DNA of 64,000 nucleotides from Carpediemonas membranifera (taxonomy: Eukaryota; Fornicata): NCBI GenBank assembly GCA_019828565.1, contig JAHDYR010000038.1:124001-188000 (forward strand), in the 5' to 3' direction. Below, piece by piece: positions 8,820 through 17,828 of the stretch (the first letter of the stretch is position 1; each line of letters begins with the position of its first letter). Made by a program: the position numbers and the translations under genes. The notes below the pieces were generated by a model, which saw nothing but the letters and a program-made list of their open reading frames with translations, made no database searches and was not told the DNA's origin.

Positions 8820-11800
8820 GGAACAACCATGTCGTCGCTTCACGAGATGCACACAGCCTGGAGCCAGCTACGATCTGCGCAATATGATCTTAAAGTCGTA
8901 GTTGCAGAGCTCATGGCATCAGAGAGTGATGTACACTTCTTTAGACGGCTGTACGACCAAGCGAAGGCCGAAAAGGACGATGCGAGCGCCCGCTGCAAGA
9001 ATTTGGAGGATGGGATGAGAGAACTAGAAGAGAGTTCGGCTCACAACAGTGAACTTGTCGGACAGCTCCAGGACTCGCGAGAGGAGCTGCAGAAGGCGAT
9101 GCGCGACGGCAACGCGGAGCTCGACGAGGTGCGCGGGATGCTGCGGATGAGGGACAAGCGCATCGAGCAGCTTGAGGGCGAGCTCGACCTGCTGCACAGC
9201 ACGAGCGTCGAGAAGTCGCGCGTCGCGGAGGAAGGCGAGAGCCGCGTCGGCGAGCTTTCGCGCCAGCTGCGTGAGCGCAACAGCGAGCTCGTGACAATCA
9301 CGCAGCGTCTCGAGAAGCGCCAGGAGGACATCGGCAAGCTCCTCGCCGAGCGCGATGAGCTCCTCGACGAAAAGCAGCAGGCGCTCGCCACCGCCGAGGA
9401 CGCCCGCGTGCGCCTCAACGACGCGATGTCCGAGCTGCGCAAGGTGCGGAGCAACTGGGAGGGCACCGAGAGTCAGCGCGACATCGTCGCCAAGGAGAGC
9501 GAGTCCCGCGCCCGCGAGCTCGCCGAGGCCCACACCGACCTCAAGAAGGCAGAGGCCCAGCTCAGAGATACGCAGTCGGAACTTACCGACTCTCTAGCAG
9601 ACGCCAAGAGCGCCCACGCCGAAGTCTACCGCCTCACTGCCTCCCAAGCAATTTACCAGGGAAGGATTGCCGACCTCCAGGCCAAGGCCAAGGACCTCGA
9701 GTCCCAGCTCCACGCAGTCTCAGACAAGCTGGAAGCCACGCGTGAGGCCAAGGTACAAGCGCTTTCAGACTTCGAGAACGCCACCGAGGCCGGGGTTTCT
9801 CTACAGGGCCGCGTGTCAGAGCTGCAGACCCAGTTGAAGCACGCAGAGGCCAAGTGCAAGGAGTACAAGGCTGAGCTGGCAGAGATGAGGTCGGCGAAGA
9901 CCCGTGCCGTGTCAGATGTGTCGCGTCTTGCCGAGTCCCAGTCAGCGGTCGAAGAGCAGCTCGCAGATTCTCAAGAGCAGCTGAAGATAGCTGAGGCAGC
10001 ACTCAGACAGACCAAGGATGAGCTCTCGGACATGAGAACAGCACGCAAACTCGTTTCCTCCCAGGCCGAGCGTCTGACCGAGACCAACATGGCGGCCCAG
10101 GCGAAGATTGAGGACCTGCAGTCCAGACTGGAGGCAAGCACTGCGGCGACGACCGAGCACAAGTCCTCTGTGGCCGAGTGGCAGGAGAAGTACGCCGAGC
10201 TCAGCAGCGAGCTCGGGCACTACCGCGGGACCATGGAGACAGAGGTCAGTCGACTCAGGGCAGAGGCGGAGCGGCTTAGAAACTCGTCAGCCGAGCAGCA
10301 GTCATCGCGTGCAGCGTCAGAACAAGTGGCAGCCACCCATGCGGCGCTTATCGACAAGCTGGAGTCAGAGTTGAGTCGAGTCACAGGACTGAAGGAGACC
10401 GCGGAGTCGAAGATCAGAGAGCTTGAGCAGAGCGCTGCGAGGTCGGCCGAGATCATGCAGCAGCTCCAGGACTCGCGAGAGGAGCTGCAGAAGGCGATGC
10501 GCGACGGCAACGCGGAGCTCGACGAGGTGCGCGGGATGCTGCGGATGAGGGACAAGCGCATCGAGCAGCTTGAGGGCGAGCTCGACCTGCTGCACAGCAC
10601 GAGCGTCGAGAAGTCGCGCGTCGCGGAGGAAGGCGAGAGCCGCGTCGGCGAGCTTTCGCGCCAGCTGCGTGAGCGCAACAGCGAGCTCGTGACAATCACG
10701 CAGCGTCTCGAGAAGCGCCAGGAGGACATCGGCAAGCTCCTCGCCGAGCGCGATGAGCTCCTCGACGAAAAGCAGCAGGCGCTCGCCACCGCCGAGGACG
10801 CCCGCGTGCGCCTCAACGACGCGATGTCCGAGCTGCGCAAGGTGCGGAGCAACTGGGAGGGCACCGAGAGTCAGCGCGACATCGTCGCCAAGGAGAGCGA
10901 GTCCCGCGCCCGCGAGCTCGCCGAGGCCCACACCGACCTCAAGAAGGCAGAGGCCCAGCTCAGAGATACGCAGTCGGAACTTGTTGAAGTTCGCACAGCG
11001 AAAATCCAAGCTTTGACCGAGATTGACCGGCTGAATGAAACCATCAATGCCACACAGACCCGCAACAACGAGCTCACTGCCCGGCTTGAGGCGGCCTCGT
11101 CGACCTCGACCGAGCACAAGGCCTCTGTGGCCGAGTGGCAGGAGAAGTACGCCGAGCTCAACAGCGAGCTCGGGCACTACCGCGGGACCATGGAGACAGA
11201 GGTCAGTCGACTCAGGGCAGAGGCGGAGCGGCTCAAGAATACTGTTGCCGACCATAAGGCGGCCAAGACTGCTGCTGAGAAGGTTGTCGATGATCTCAAG
11301 CGTACCCTCAAGATTTCCCGCAGTGAGATCGGCGACCGCAATGACCGTGTCGCGTCCCTCGAGGAGCAGCTTAAGGGTCGGGAGGTCGAGCTCGAGCGGG
11401 CGCTGGGACAGCAGCAGGAGGCGGAGACCCGCCTGGGCGAGGTCAAGCGTCGTCTGGCAGAGACGGAGGATGAGCTCAAGAAGGCCACCGACGACCGCAC
11501 CCAGCTCCAGACCTACACGGAGGAGCTATATCCGGAATACCGGAAACTCGTGTCAGAAAACGATGAACTCCGCCGCGAGCTCGGGCGACGCCATGATACG
11601 TCTGCCGCCGAGATCGAAGACCTTCTTATGGACGAGAAAAGCATGTCCAAGAAGGTCCAAGGAGAGCTCAGACAGGTCATCAGCACGCGAGATGGGCAGA
11701 TCGAGGCTCTCAAGGCTGAGCTCGAGTCACTTTCCGAGTCGACCAGGCATGTGGAGCAGGTGGAGAAGGACTTGGAGGCCCAGCGAGGGCTTGTATCACA

Positions 11801-12347
11801 TCTTAGAGACGAGGTGGAGAAGCTCCAGAGCGAGCTGGCGCTGGCTACCGATCTCCCCGTACAGACCAGCGAGGACTCGATGGAGGCCGCCCGTGCTGCG
11901 GCAGAAGACAGCCTCCGCAAGACCAGGAAGATACGGGAGCTCCAGGCCACTGCGCGGTCCTTTGGCGAGAACGAGGCGGCGCTCGTGAGCAGGGTGACCA
12001 AACTCACGGACGTGCTCGAGGCCACGACTGCGGCGCTGGAGAAGGAGAAGGAGCGCGCGGCCGAGGCCGAGAGCCAGGCAGCGGAGGCGGGTGAGCGTGA
12101 GGCATCGCCATGGCGGGAGAAGTACAACACCCTGTTGGAGCGACACCGGCGGCTGCAGGATGACGCCCGTGTGCTCAACGACGGTCTTCGGCGGGCTGCC
12201 AAGGTAGTCGGCGCGGACCTTGACCGCCTCAGGTCAGCTACCAGTGAGCAGGGCCGGCGGATACACCACCAGAGTATTGAGATTAACGCTTTGAACGGGG
12301 GGTTGGCGCAGCTCCGGTCAGCGCTGAAGGGGGCGCATAAGAGGTGA
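8796..12347 (+). CDS. Long coiled-coil protein with internal duplication, about 1183 aa
   Basis: Almost the whole protein is Glu, Lys, Arg, Gln and Leu-rich with heptad-like spacing, predicting a long rod. No globular domain, signal peptide or membrane segment is seen. In a flagellate such rods usually serve in the cytoskeleton, basal body or flagellar apparatus, which is only inference. Residues encoded by 9063-9584 are repeated exactly at 10461-10982 (174 codons, identical DNA). A second pair (10165-10276 and 11122-11233, 112 bp, one mismatch) follows each copy, so a larger unit was duplicated and then partly diverged or lost sequence between the pairs. The first ATG is at 8796 (MRLYCATLG); an alternative is 8829 (MSSLHEM). 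The 5' leader is only about 60 bp from the end of the Fanzor-like gene. Confidence 0.85.
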   Translation: MRLYCATLGTTMSSLHEMHTAWSQLRSAQYDLKVVVAELMASESDVHFFRRLYDQAKAEKDDASARCKNLEDGMRELEESSAHNSELVGQLQDSREELQKAMRDGNAELDEVRGMLRMRDKRIEQLEGELDLLHSTSVEKSRVAEEGESRVGELSRQLRERNSELVTITQRLEKRQEDIGKLLAERDELLDEKQQALATAEDARVRLNDAMSELRKVRSNWEGTESQRDIVAKESESRARELAEAHTDLKKAEAQLRDTQSELTDSLADAKSAHAEVYRLTASQAIYQGRIADLQAKAKDLESQLHAVSDKLEATREAKVQALSDFENATEAGVSLQGRVSELQTQLKHAEAKCKEYKAELAEMRSAKTRAVSDVSRLAESQSAVEEQLADSQEQLKIAEAALRQTKDELSDMRTARKLVSSQAERLTETNMAAQAKIEDLQSRLEASTAATTEHKSSVAEWQEKYAELSSELGHYRGTMETEVSRLRAEAERLRNSSAEQQSSRAASEQVAATHAALIDKLESELSRVTGLKETAESKIRELEQSAARSAEIMQQLQDSREELQKAMRDGNAELDEVRGMLRMRDKRIEQLEGELDLLHSTSVEKSRVAEEGESRVGELSRQLRERNSELVTITQRLEKRQEDIGKLLAERDELLDEKQQALATAEDARVRLNDAMSELRKVRSNWEGTESQRDIVAKESESRARELAEAHTDLKKAEAQLRDTQSELVEVRTAKIQALTEIDRLNETINATQTRNNELTARLEAASSTSTEHKASVAEWQEKYAELNSELGHYRGTMETEVSRLRAEAERLKNTVADHKAAKTAAEKVVDDLKRTLKISRSEIGDRNDRVASLEEQLKGREVELERALGQQQEAETRLGEVKRRLAETEDELKKATDDRTQLQTYTEELYPEYRKLVSENDELRRELGRRHDTSAAEIEDLLMDEKSMSKKVQGELRQVISTRDGQIEALKAELESLSESTRHVEQVEKDLEAQRGLVSHLRDEVEKLQSELALATDLPVQTSEDSMEAARAAAEDSLRKTRKIRELQATARSFGENEAALVSRVTKLTDVLEATTAALEKEKERAAEAESQAAEAGEREASPWREKYNTLLERHRRLQDDARVLNDGLRRAAKVVGADLDRLRSATSEQGRRIHHQSIEINALNGGLAQLRSALKGAHKR
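9063..9584 (+). repeat. 522-bp exact direct repeat, copy 1
   Basis: Base-for-base identical to 10461-10982, with divergence starting at the next base on both sides. It is exactly 174 codons and in frame. Offset between copies is 1398 bp. Confidence 0.97.
10165..10276 (+). repeat. 112-bp direct repeat, copy 1
   Basis: Matches 11122-11233 with a single mismatch (CTCAGCAGC against CTCAACAGC). Offset is 957 bp, unlike the 1398 bp of the larger repeat. Confidence 0.95.
10461..10982 (+). repeat. 522-bp exact direct repeat, copy 2
   Basis: Second copy of 9063-9584, within the same coiled-coil gene and in the same frame. Confidence 0.97.
11122..11233 (+). repeat. 112-bp direct repeat, copy 2
   Basis: Second copy of 10165-10276 with one mismatch. 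It follows copy 2 of the 522-bp repeat after 139 bp, whereas the first copy follows after 580 bp. Confidence 0.95.
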
Positions 12348-12525
12348 TGTGGTGTTGCCATGTTGTAAGTTTAGCTGTGTATAAACATGCTTGGATGGCT
12401 GTTGATCGCTGAAGCAAGCGCATCCTTCCACCTTGATTCTTCGCAGTTTATGCGGCTTCGAACGACAAAATGTCGACTGAGATCCTGATCTGTATGCAAT
12501 CAATTGACTGAGTTTGACACAACAA

Positions 12526-13206
12526 ATGACCAATTGGGCCAAAGCAGCTCAGACGCTGCATCTCCGATTCTACAATATCAAGCAACACAACAATGAGGTT
12601 CCTTCAGCCGCAAAAAACGCCAGCAAGCAAGCAAGCAACCAGAAACTCAATGGAATCAACTTGGAGAATCCAGTGATACGTGCCATTCAAGAGAAAGCCT
12701 TCAACAAGCGTGTCGACACTGAAAGGAGCAACACCCTTGAAGATCGCGTCAAGACGTCAGAGTTTGAATGCAGGTCCACGACTGATACCAATTTCTCGCC
12801 ATCTCCCTTGCTCTCCACAGCTTTTGGCCGCCTGTTTGAGAAGTTCGACGAGATGGATGGTGTGAAAGGACGTCCATGCGAGACGACATACAGCTTCGAC
12901 ACTTGCGAGACGTTCCGTTATCTTGGCGAGGTTGACACGACTAACCCAACTCTAGATCGGGAGTGGATTGAGTCTGATTCATCCAATCGCAACACACCAG
13001 AGCCCGATAAGCGGCATGGACGGAAAGAGACAGACCTTCAGCCCATTTGGTTTAGCGTTGCAGTCTTTATCGTCATGTATATGTTGATGACCATCATTCC
13101 CGGCCGAGTCACTCCATACCACCGAAGTAACTACACATTTGACTCAATCATTGACACCAGAAACGTACCCAAGAATAGCCCACCCATCGACGCCACTATT
13201 GAGTAA
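12526..13206 (+). CDS. Hypothetical single-pass membrane protein, 226 aa
   Basis: I do not recognise a family. The first 175 residues are hydrophilic, Asn, Lys, Ser and Glu-rich, without a signal peptide. One strong hydrophobic segment (PIWFSVAVFIVMYMLMTIIPG, about residues 175-195) is followed by about 30 polar residues with an N-glycosylation sequon (NYT). This suggests a type II membrane protein with a cytosolic N-terminal part and a short lumenal tail. The ATG at 12526 is preferred because the frame upstream has no other. Base composition is less GC-rich than in the neighbours, consistent with a fast-evolving protein. A GCAGTTTATGC sequence resembling the recurrent upstream box lies about 80 bp before the start. 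Confidence 0.55.
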   Translation: MTNWAKAAQTLHLRFYNIKQHNNEVPSAAKNASKQASNQKLNGINLENPVIRAIQEKAFNKRVDTERSNTLEDRVKTSEFECRSTTDTNFSPSPLLSTAFGRLFEKFDEMDGVKGRPCETTYSFDTCETFRYLGEVDTTNPTLDREWIESDSSNRNTPEPDKRHGRKETDLQPIWFSVAVFIVMYMLMTIIPGRVTPYHRSNYTFDSIIDTRNVPKNSPPIDATIE

Positions 13207-13290
13207 ATATCCATAGATATGGTCGGTTTCCCTATCTCTACTAGCCATTTATAGCCAAGCATGACATGTACAAGAAACTAATAAACCGCC

Positions 13291-14442
13291 TCAAATCGCA
13301 GGATAACGCACAGCATACTGCTGCTCCGCGTACCCCCTCTTCTCCTGCCCACATGGCCCCGCAACCTCGCCGCAGGCGCTTGTGCTCTCGGACTTGGCCG
13401 CCGAGGCAGTTTCAGCCTCCTCAGAGCGCTGGGCGTCCTCCTCCTCAGCAGCAGAGGCAGCACCGTCCGAGGTCGACCCAGACTCGAGATCCGCTTCTCC
13501 AGCGGCCTTGCGCTTTCTCTTCTCTTCCTTGAGAACACGGTCGATTTGGAACTTGACTACGAGACTTGCACCAATCGCCATGACGATGGAGAACACCACG
13601 CCGACGACCATGATGGCTGTTTGGATAACACCGCCGTCCGTGAGGTCGCCGGAGATGACCTTGGCGAGAGAAGAGGCCGTGCTGCCGAAGTAGACGTAGA
13701 ACGACTCCTCGGGTAGCAGGACAGTGGCCGTGGCGAGGAGGAAGTGCCAGTACTTGACGCCAGAGACCGAGAGCATGTACGTGACGAGGACGATGGGCAG
13801 GAGCGGGCACAGGCGCAGCATGATCGCAATCTTGAAGCTGGAGCGCGTCACAGCGGTCTCAAGAGCGTGGAAAAACTTGTTGTCCTTGAACTTCTTGCGC
13901 ATGGAGCGTGCAAGGACGTAACGGGCAAGGAAGAAAGAGCCGGACGAGCCGATGATGTGGGAGATGTGGCCGGCGATGATGCCCTTCCAGAAGCCGAGCA
14001 GGAAGCCAGCGAAGGTGAGGGTGAACGTGGGCGGGATGGAGACAAAACATGTGGCTGTCTGGAAGAAAAAGAAGAAAAGTGGCGCCCACCAGCCTAGGCT
14101 CTGGATGAAGCCGAACACAGCCTCCCACACGAACGAAGGGATGAGGTAAAAGCCGAGCAAAACGGCCGCTACCACCACAATGATCACGGTGCCCTTGCAC
14201 AGAGTCTTTGGATTCGTGAGCATGCGAATCCAGTGCTTCTTCTTGGTAATCTTTTCAACAGTGTTGGTGTCTAGCTCCGCTTCAGCTAGAATGTCGAAGG
14301 TCGATTGTCTCACGACCGCGCCGACAGCGAAATCAATGCTTGCACCCGCAATGGTTTCAGCCTCGGTAAGGTAGTTGTTCGTGCGCTCAGTTTCGTCACC
14401 AAAGTAGTCTACTGAATGTTCTCGCTTGTGGCGCACCGACAT
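13291..14442 (-). CDS. VTT/SNARE-associated-domain membrane protein (TVP38/TMEM64-like)
   Basis: The 383-residue protein has a polar N-terminus of about 90 residues, then a VTT (SNARE-associated, DedA-superfamily) core. The core has a first TM (VIIVVVAAVLLGFYLIPSFV), then the re-entrant motif region FTLTFAGFLLGFWKGIIAGHISHIIGSSGSFFLARYVL with the family G-x-x-x-G and arginine positions. Next comes LRLCPLLPIVLVTYMLSVSGV, a hallmark of TVP38/TMEM64 proteins, and two more TMs. A charged Ser/Glu-rich cytosolic tail of about 65 residues follows. Family members act in Golgi/ER membranes, some as lipid scramblases; the role here is inferred. The start is the ATG at 14442 (MSVRHKREHSVDYFG). The upstream extension lacks an ATG. 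Confidence 0.88.
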   Translation of the reverse strand: MSVRHKREHSVDYFGDETERTNNYLTEAETIAGASIDFAVGAVVRQSTFDILAEAELDTNTVEKITKKKHWIRMLTNPKTLCKGTVIIVVVAAVLLGFYLIPSFVWEAVFGFIQSLGWWAPLFFFFFQTATCFVSIPPTFTLTFAGFLLGFWKGIIAGHISHIIGSSGSFFLARYVLARSMRKKFKDNKFFHALETAVTRSSFKIAIMLRLCPLLPIVLVTYMLSVSGVKYWHFLLATATVLLPEESFYVYFGSTASSLAKVISGDLTDGGVIQTAIMVVGVVFSIVMAIGASLVVKFQIDRVLKEEKRKRKAAGEADLESGSTSDGAASAAEEEDAQRSEEAETASAAKSESTSACGEVAGPCGQEKRGYAEQQYAVRYPAI

Positions 14443-14705
14443 TGCTTTTGGATCCCTTGCGATCTCGATGGCGCATAACCTGCAACTCAAAGAGAAGCTA
14501 AATATAGCGAGCCGACCTCTTAAATCCGACTATGCCACTCAGTACCGCCACTATGCGCCCAATGCCCCTTTGTTCGCACATCACCGCCACCCTTTATCCA
14601 CCAGATCGGGAAACAAATTCTTGATTTTGTCCGAATCAACCACACCGACTGTGTGACTAAAGTCATTCCAACCGCCCATGCGACGAATAAAAGTAACGTG
14701 TTTAT

Positions 14706-15728
14706 CTACATCCGCCCCGCCGTCTTCCCAAATCTGCTCCGGGCGGCCGTATGCATGCTGCTCCAAGAGAACGCACTAACGCCCACAGTCGGCTTGCGGA
14801 AGATGAGGTCGGAGTTCGTAGCCTCCGAGACAAGCCTCGCCTGCATCTCCTTGGTGTCGGAGTAGAGCTGCTTGGCGGGCACCGCCTTGAACTCGACAGC
14901 TTCCTCCTCCACGGGTTCTCGTGAGTTGGCCCTCTCGGCATCGGACAGGGTCCTGGGAGACCCTTGGGGCTCAATGGAGACGTCGCTGTCGCTTTCACTG
15001 GGCTCATCTTCAGTGGGTCTCGTCCAGCCCTTGGCGGGGGGCATCTCCTCGACAGAGAGCTCGTCAGAGGACGATGATGACTCCACAGCCACCTCCTCAA
15101 CCTCCTCTGAGCTGGAGGAAGAGCTGCCGCTGTCGTACGCTGCCTTTGAGGCGACATACTCCTCATCCGAGTCTTCCCCGGCCCCGCTCTTTGGCGAGAC
15201 ACTCGGGAACACGTGCCGCTGCTCCTGAAGGGGACCTTGCTGCTGGGGCATCCCGGTCATTCCCTGTACATAGCCTGGGCTCGGCCCGAAGAAGCCTTGC
15301 TGGGGCTGGGGCTGGGCCATACCAGTAATGGGCGGTGTCCCTTGCCACAGGGGCATGGGCATGGGCTGTTGCTGCTGGCCAGGACCCATCATGGGGAATG
15401 GCATGCCCGGGGAGAAGTAGGGCATCGGGATAGGCATGGGGTAACCGGGCGGTGGCATGGCGACGTTCGGAGAATAAAAGGGCATGGGCATGTATCCCAT
15501 GCCTGGAGGAGCAACACCGGGATACGGAACAGCCATATTTCCCTGATGCACTTGCGATTCGTCCTCAGAGTCTGAGGATGAAGAGTTAGAATACTCTGTG
15601 TATGATTCGTCGTCAGATTCGTTGTGAATAGGCTCCTTCTCTTCCTCTTCATCCTCATAGAGAGGACGCTTCGCAAATAAACGTCCAAACCATCCGGGAC
15701 TGTCCGCACTCTTGCGCTTTTCCGCCAT
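14706..15728 (-). CDS. Low-complexity acidic, Pro/Met/Gly-rich protein, about 340 aa
   Basis: I do not recognise a family. The N-terminal 35 residues (MAEKRKSADSPGWFGRLFAK) are basic. They are followed by an acidic Ser/Glu/Asp stretch, then a Pro-, Met- and Gly-rich segment of about 110 residues (PGMGYMPMPFY, PMPIPMPYFS), then alternating Ser runs and acidic blocks (SSSSSSEEVEEVAVESSSSS). All of this predicts disorder; Pro/Met/Gln-rich segments of this sort occur in RNA-granule and vesicle-coat proteins, but no motif proves that. The C-terminus is uncertain. A GTTAGT...GGAGCAG segment of 23 nt near 14767-14790 could be an intron, and its removal would extend the protein in phase to a stop near 14581. 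The ATG at 15728 is used. Confidence 0.7.
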   Translation of the reverse strand: MAEKRKSADSPGWFGRLFAKRPLYEDEEEEKEPIHNESDDESYTEYSNSSSSDSEDESQVHQGNMAVPYPGVAPPGMGYMPMPFYSPNVAMPPPGYPMPIPMPYFSPGMPFPMMGPGQQQQPMPMPLWQGTPPITGMAQPQPQQGFFGPSPGYVQGMTGMPQQQGPLQEQRHVFPSVSPKSGAGEDSDEEYVASKAAYDSGSSSSSSEEVEEVAVESSSSSDELSVEEMPPAKGWTRPTEDEPSESDSDVSIEPQGSPRTLSDAERANSREPVEEEAVEFKAVPAKQLYSDTKEMQARLVSEATNSDLIFRKPTVGVSAFSWSSMHTAARSRFGKTAGRM

Positions 15729-16589
15729 CTCGTTTCCGCGAAATGATGTCGTCAAAAATCAATTGATTTTGAATGCTCACTTGTAGTTTCACCAGAACTC
15801 GGATATTTAGATCAGCACCTCAACGGCAGAACTCCCCAACAGTGTCTCCACCATGGCCACCGCACTTTAAGACACACTACCCCACCTTGATCTGGATGAG
15901 CGGCTGCGAAGCTAATGTCTTACTTACTGCGAGCAGACTGCTTCGTTAGATTCTTGTCAACAAAATCAGATTTGAGTGGCTCTCTGACAAAATTGACAAT
16001 TCTCGGAACAAGAACAGATATGGGCAATACAGAGGGCATTGGAGCCAACGAAGGAATGACCTACTCCAATTGTGTGGCAAGCGGAGATCCTGATGTACCG
16101 ACTGGTGTGAACAGGCATGCACCGGGGCTCTAGAGAGCGTGTCACCCCACCGGCCGGAATTCGTGGCCAACAGAGATGTTAAACGCATTCTTGGAGGTCA
16201 TTTGATGGACATTGCGCATCCATTAGCACATATTCAATCACAGATACTTGTGGCGGAGATGCATTGATCATCGCGATGTGAGATATAACCGAGATATGAC
16301 CGATGTTCGGGCATGAAAGGCTCAGACGTGAGACTAACTGACCATGCTACGAACCGGGCAGGGTGAGTTGACCCTAGCCGGATTCCCAACCAAGTATGGT
16401 CTTGTGATAGACGCACACCACATGGCCGAAGCTACACTGCTTAGTGCCATGTAGCCTGGCGGTGAGGATACTTCCTGTGGTTGTGAGTGACCTCGCAAGC
16501 CGCGCCACGAAGAAGTAGCCCCGAGCGACCGACGGGGGACCCCGTTCTGATTGCACCCACATCACACATACCACACCCGTCTTTATACG
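15729..16589. other. Intergenic, about 860 bp
   Basis: This is the largest gap in the left half. It holds a GCACTTTAA nonamer on the plus strand (15862-15870) followed by GACACAC, like the sequence before the dynein gene, so a short plus-strand transcript could start there. Short open frames on both strands have no protein-like composition. I see no tRNA or other RNA gene. Confidence 0.4.
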
Positions 16590-17603
16590 TCACTCCTTGT
16601 TCACAGTGCCCTCGCCCCACGGCCTGAACCAGTGGCAGGAGTAGCCCATGGGGTTTCTCTCGAGATAGTCCTGGTGTTCGGGCTCTGCTTTGCTCCAATT
16701 CCGGTCGGGCTCGATTGTTGTGACAATGGGCTTGGCCCACTTCGACGAAGCTTCAGCAATGGCGGCTTTCGCCTCCTGCTCTTGCTCTGGGGTCGAGAAG
16801 AAGATGGCAGACCGGTAGCTGGTTCCCCGGTCGTTCCCCTGGCGGTCCTTCGTTGTCGGGTTGTGGGCCCTGAAGAAGTGGTTCACAAGCAGCTCCCGCA
16901 GGCTGACTTTGGCTGGATCGAATGTAACACGGACCGCCTCGGCGTGGCCGGGATGTCTGCGGTACGTCGCCCCCTTGTTCTCCCCGCCAACATAGCCGCA
17001 CACGGTCGAGACCACACCAGGAACCTGCCGCAGCAAGTGCTCTAGCCCCCAGAAACAGCCGCCAGCCAGAGTGATCGTGGCCATGGACCCTTCGTGGGTC
17101 GACTCCTTCCTTTCAGTCCCAGCGGCAGAGTCTAGGTACTCTCCATACCCTTCCTTGGCCATCTCAGCGAGCGGTATAAACCGCAGAGCTGCCGCGTTGA
17201 TGCAGTATCGCTGGCCGCCCAGCTCTCTTGGCCCGTCGTTGAAAACATGCCCGAGATGAGAATCCGCAGTTTTAGACCTGACCTCGACCCTGGTCATGCC
17301 GTGGCTCGTGTCCTTCTTCTCCTCGACCTCGGTGTCGTCGATGGTGCGGGCGAATGCTGGCCATCCACAGTGGCTGTCGAACTTGTCGGCAGAAGAGAAG
17401 AGAGGGACGCCAGAGACAACGTCTACGTATATTCCCGGAGCGAATGACTCCTCTGTGGAGAATGGAGGCTCGGTGCCTGCCTTTTGAGTGACGTTGAAGG
17501 CCATTGGTGAGAGCTTCTTTGATAGCTCTTCGACAGATGGTTTGACAAATGATTGCTTGAACTTCTGGCCAAGCAAACTGCTGATCATACTTGTTGGCTT
17601 CAT
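16590..17603 (-). CDS. Peptide methionine sulfoxide reductase, MsrB-MsrA fusion
   Basis: The 337-residue bifunctional enzyme reduces both methionine sulfoxide epimers in proteins. The MsrB half comes first (about residues 25-150): [20 protein letters not shown] and [11 protein letters not shown] with the catalytic Cys. It lacks the structural CxxC zinc pairs. The MsrA half follows (about 170-330): [10 protein letters not shown] with the catalytic Cys, [13 protein letters not shown] and [17 protein letters not shown] with a likely resolving Cys. The linker contains EKST-like polar residues. No mitochondrial or secretory signal is evident. B-before-A order and zinc-free MsrB are common in bacteria, so acquisition by transfer is plausible. 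Composition and setting among intron-bearing genes argue against contamination. The ATG at 17603 is preferred. The gene is divergent from the AP endonuclease gene, 225 bp apart. Confidence 0.94.
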   Translation of the reverse strand: MKPTSMISSLLGQKFKQSFVKPSVEELSKKLSPMAFNVTQKAGTEPPFSTEESFAPGIYVDVVSGVPLFSSADKFDSHCGWPAFARTIDDTEVEEKKDTSHGMTRVEVRSKTADSHLGHVFNDGPRELGGQRYCINAAALRFIPLAEMAKEGYGEYLDSAAGTERKESTHEGSMATITLAGGCFWGLEHLLRQVPGVVSTVCGYVGGENKGATYRRHPGHAEAVRVTFDPAKVSLRELLVNHFFRAHNPTTKDRQGNDRGTSYRSAIFFSTPEQEQEAKAAIAEASSKWAKPIVTTIEPDRNWSKAEPEHQDYLERNPMGYSCHWFRPWGEGTVNKE

Positions 17604-17828
17604 TTCGATGAGTTGAGTTTTGTTTGCCTCGCGGCTGTCATGTTGCCCTGTAAGAATAGTTTTTCCAACGAGCTGTCTGAAGCACAGATCCGCGGGCAGG
17701 GCGACTGAGCACCATGAGAGCCACCGACTTAGCCTCTTTATGCAGAAATTTGTGCGCGCGCAAAAATGCGTAGGGGCGCATCATCTCAGGGCAAGGCAGT
17801 GCCGGCGTCAATCAGCTAGCAACAACGA

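Noticed and set aside
9063-10982. A CRISPR-like or satellite interpretation of the repeats
   Set aside because: Only two long copies exist, within one reading frame.
10220-11255. Long minus-strand frames opposite the coiled-coil gene
   Set aside because: They mirror the Glu/Lys/Leu-rich codon pattern of the sense strand and duplicate with the repeat; not separate genes.
15915-16133. A short open frame after the plus-strand GCACTTTAA box
   Set aside because: Only 72 codons, without conserved words; it may be chance.
16590-17603. Bacterial contamination as the source of the MsrB-MsrA gene
   Set aside because: It sits between eukaryotic genes with introns and has similar composition and codon use.
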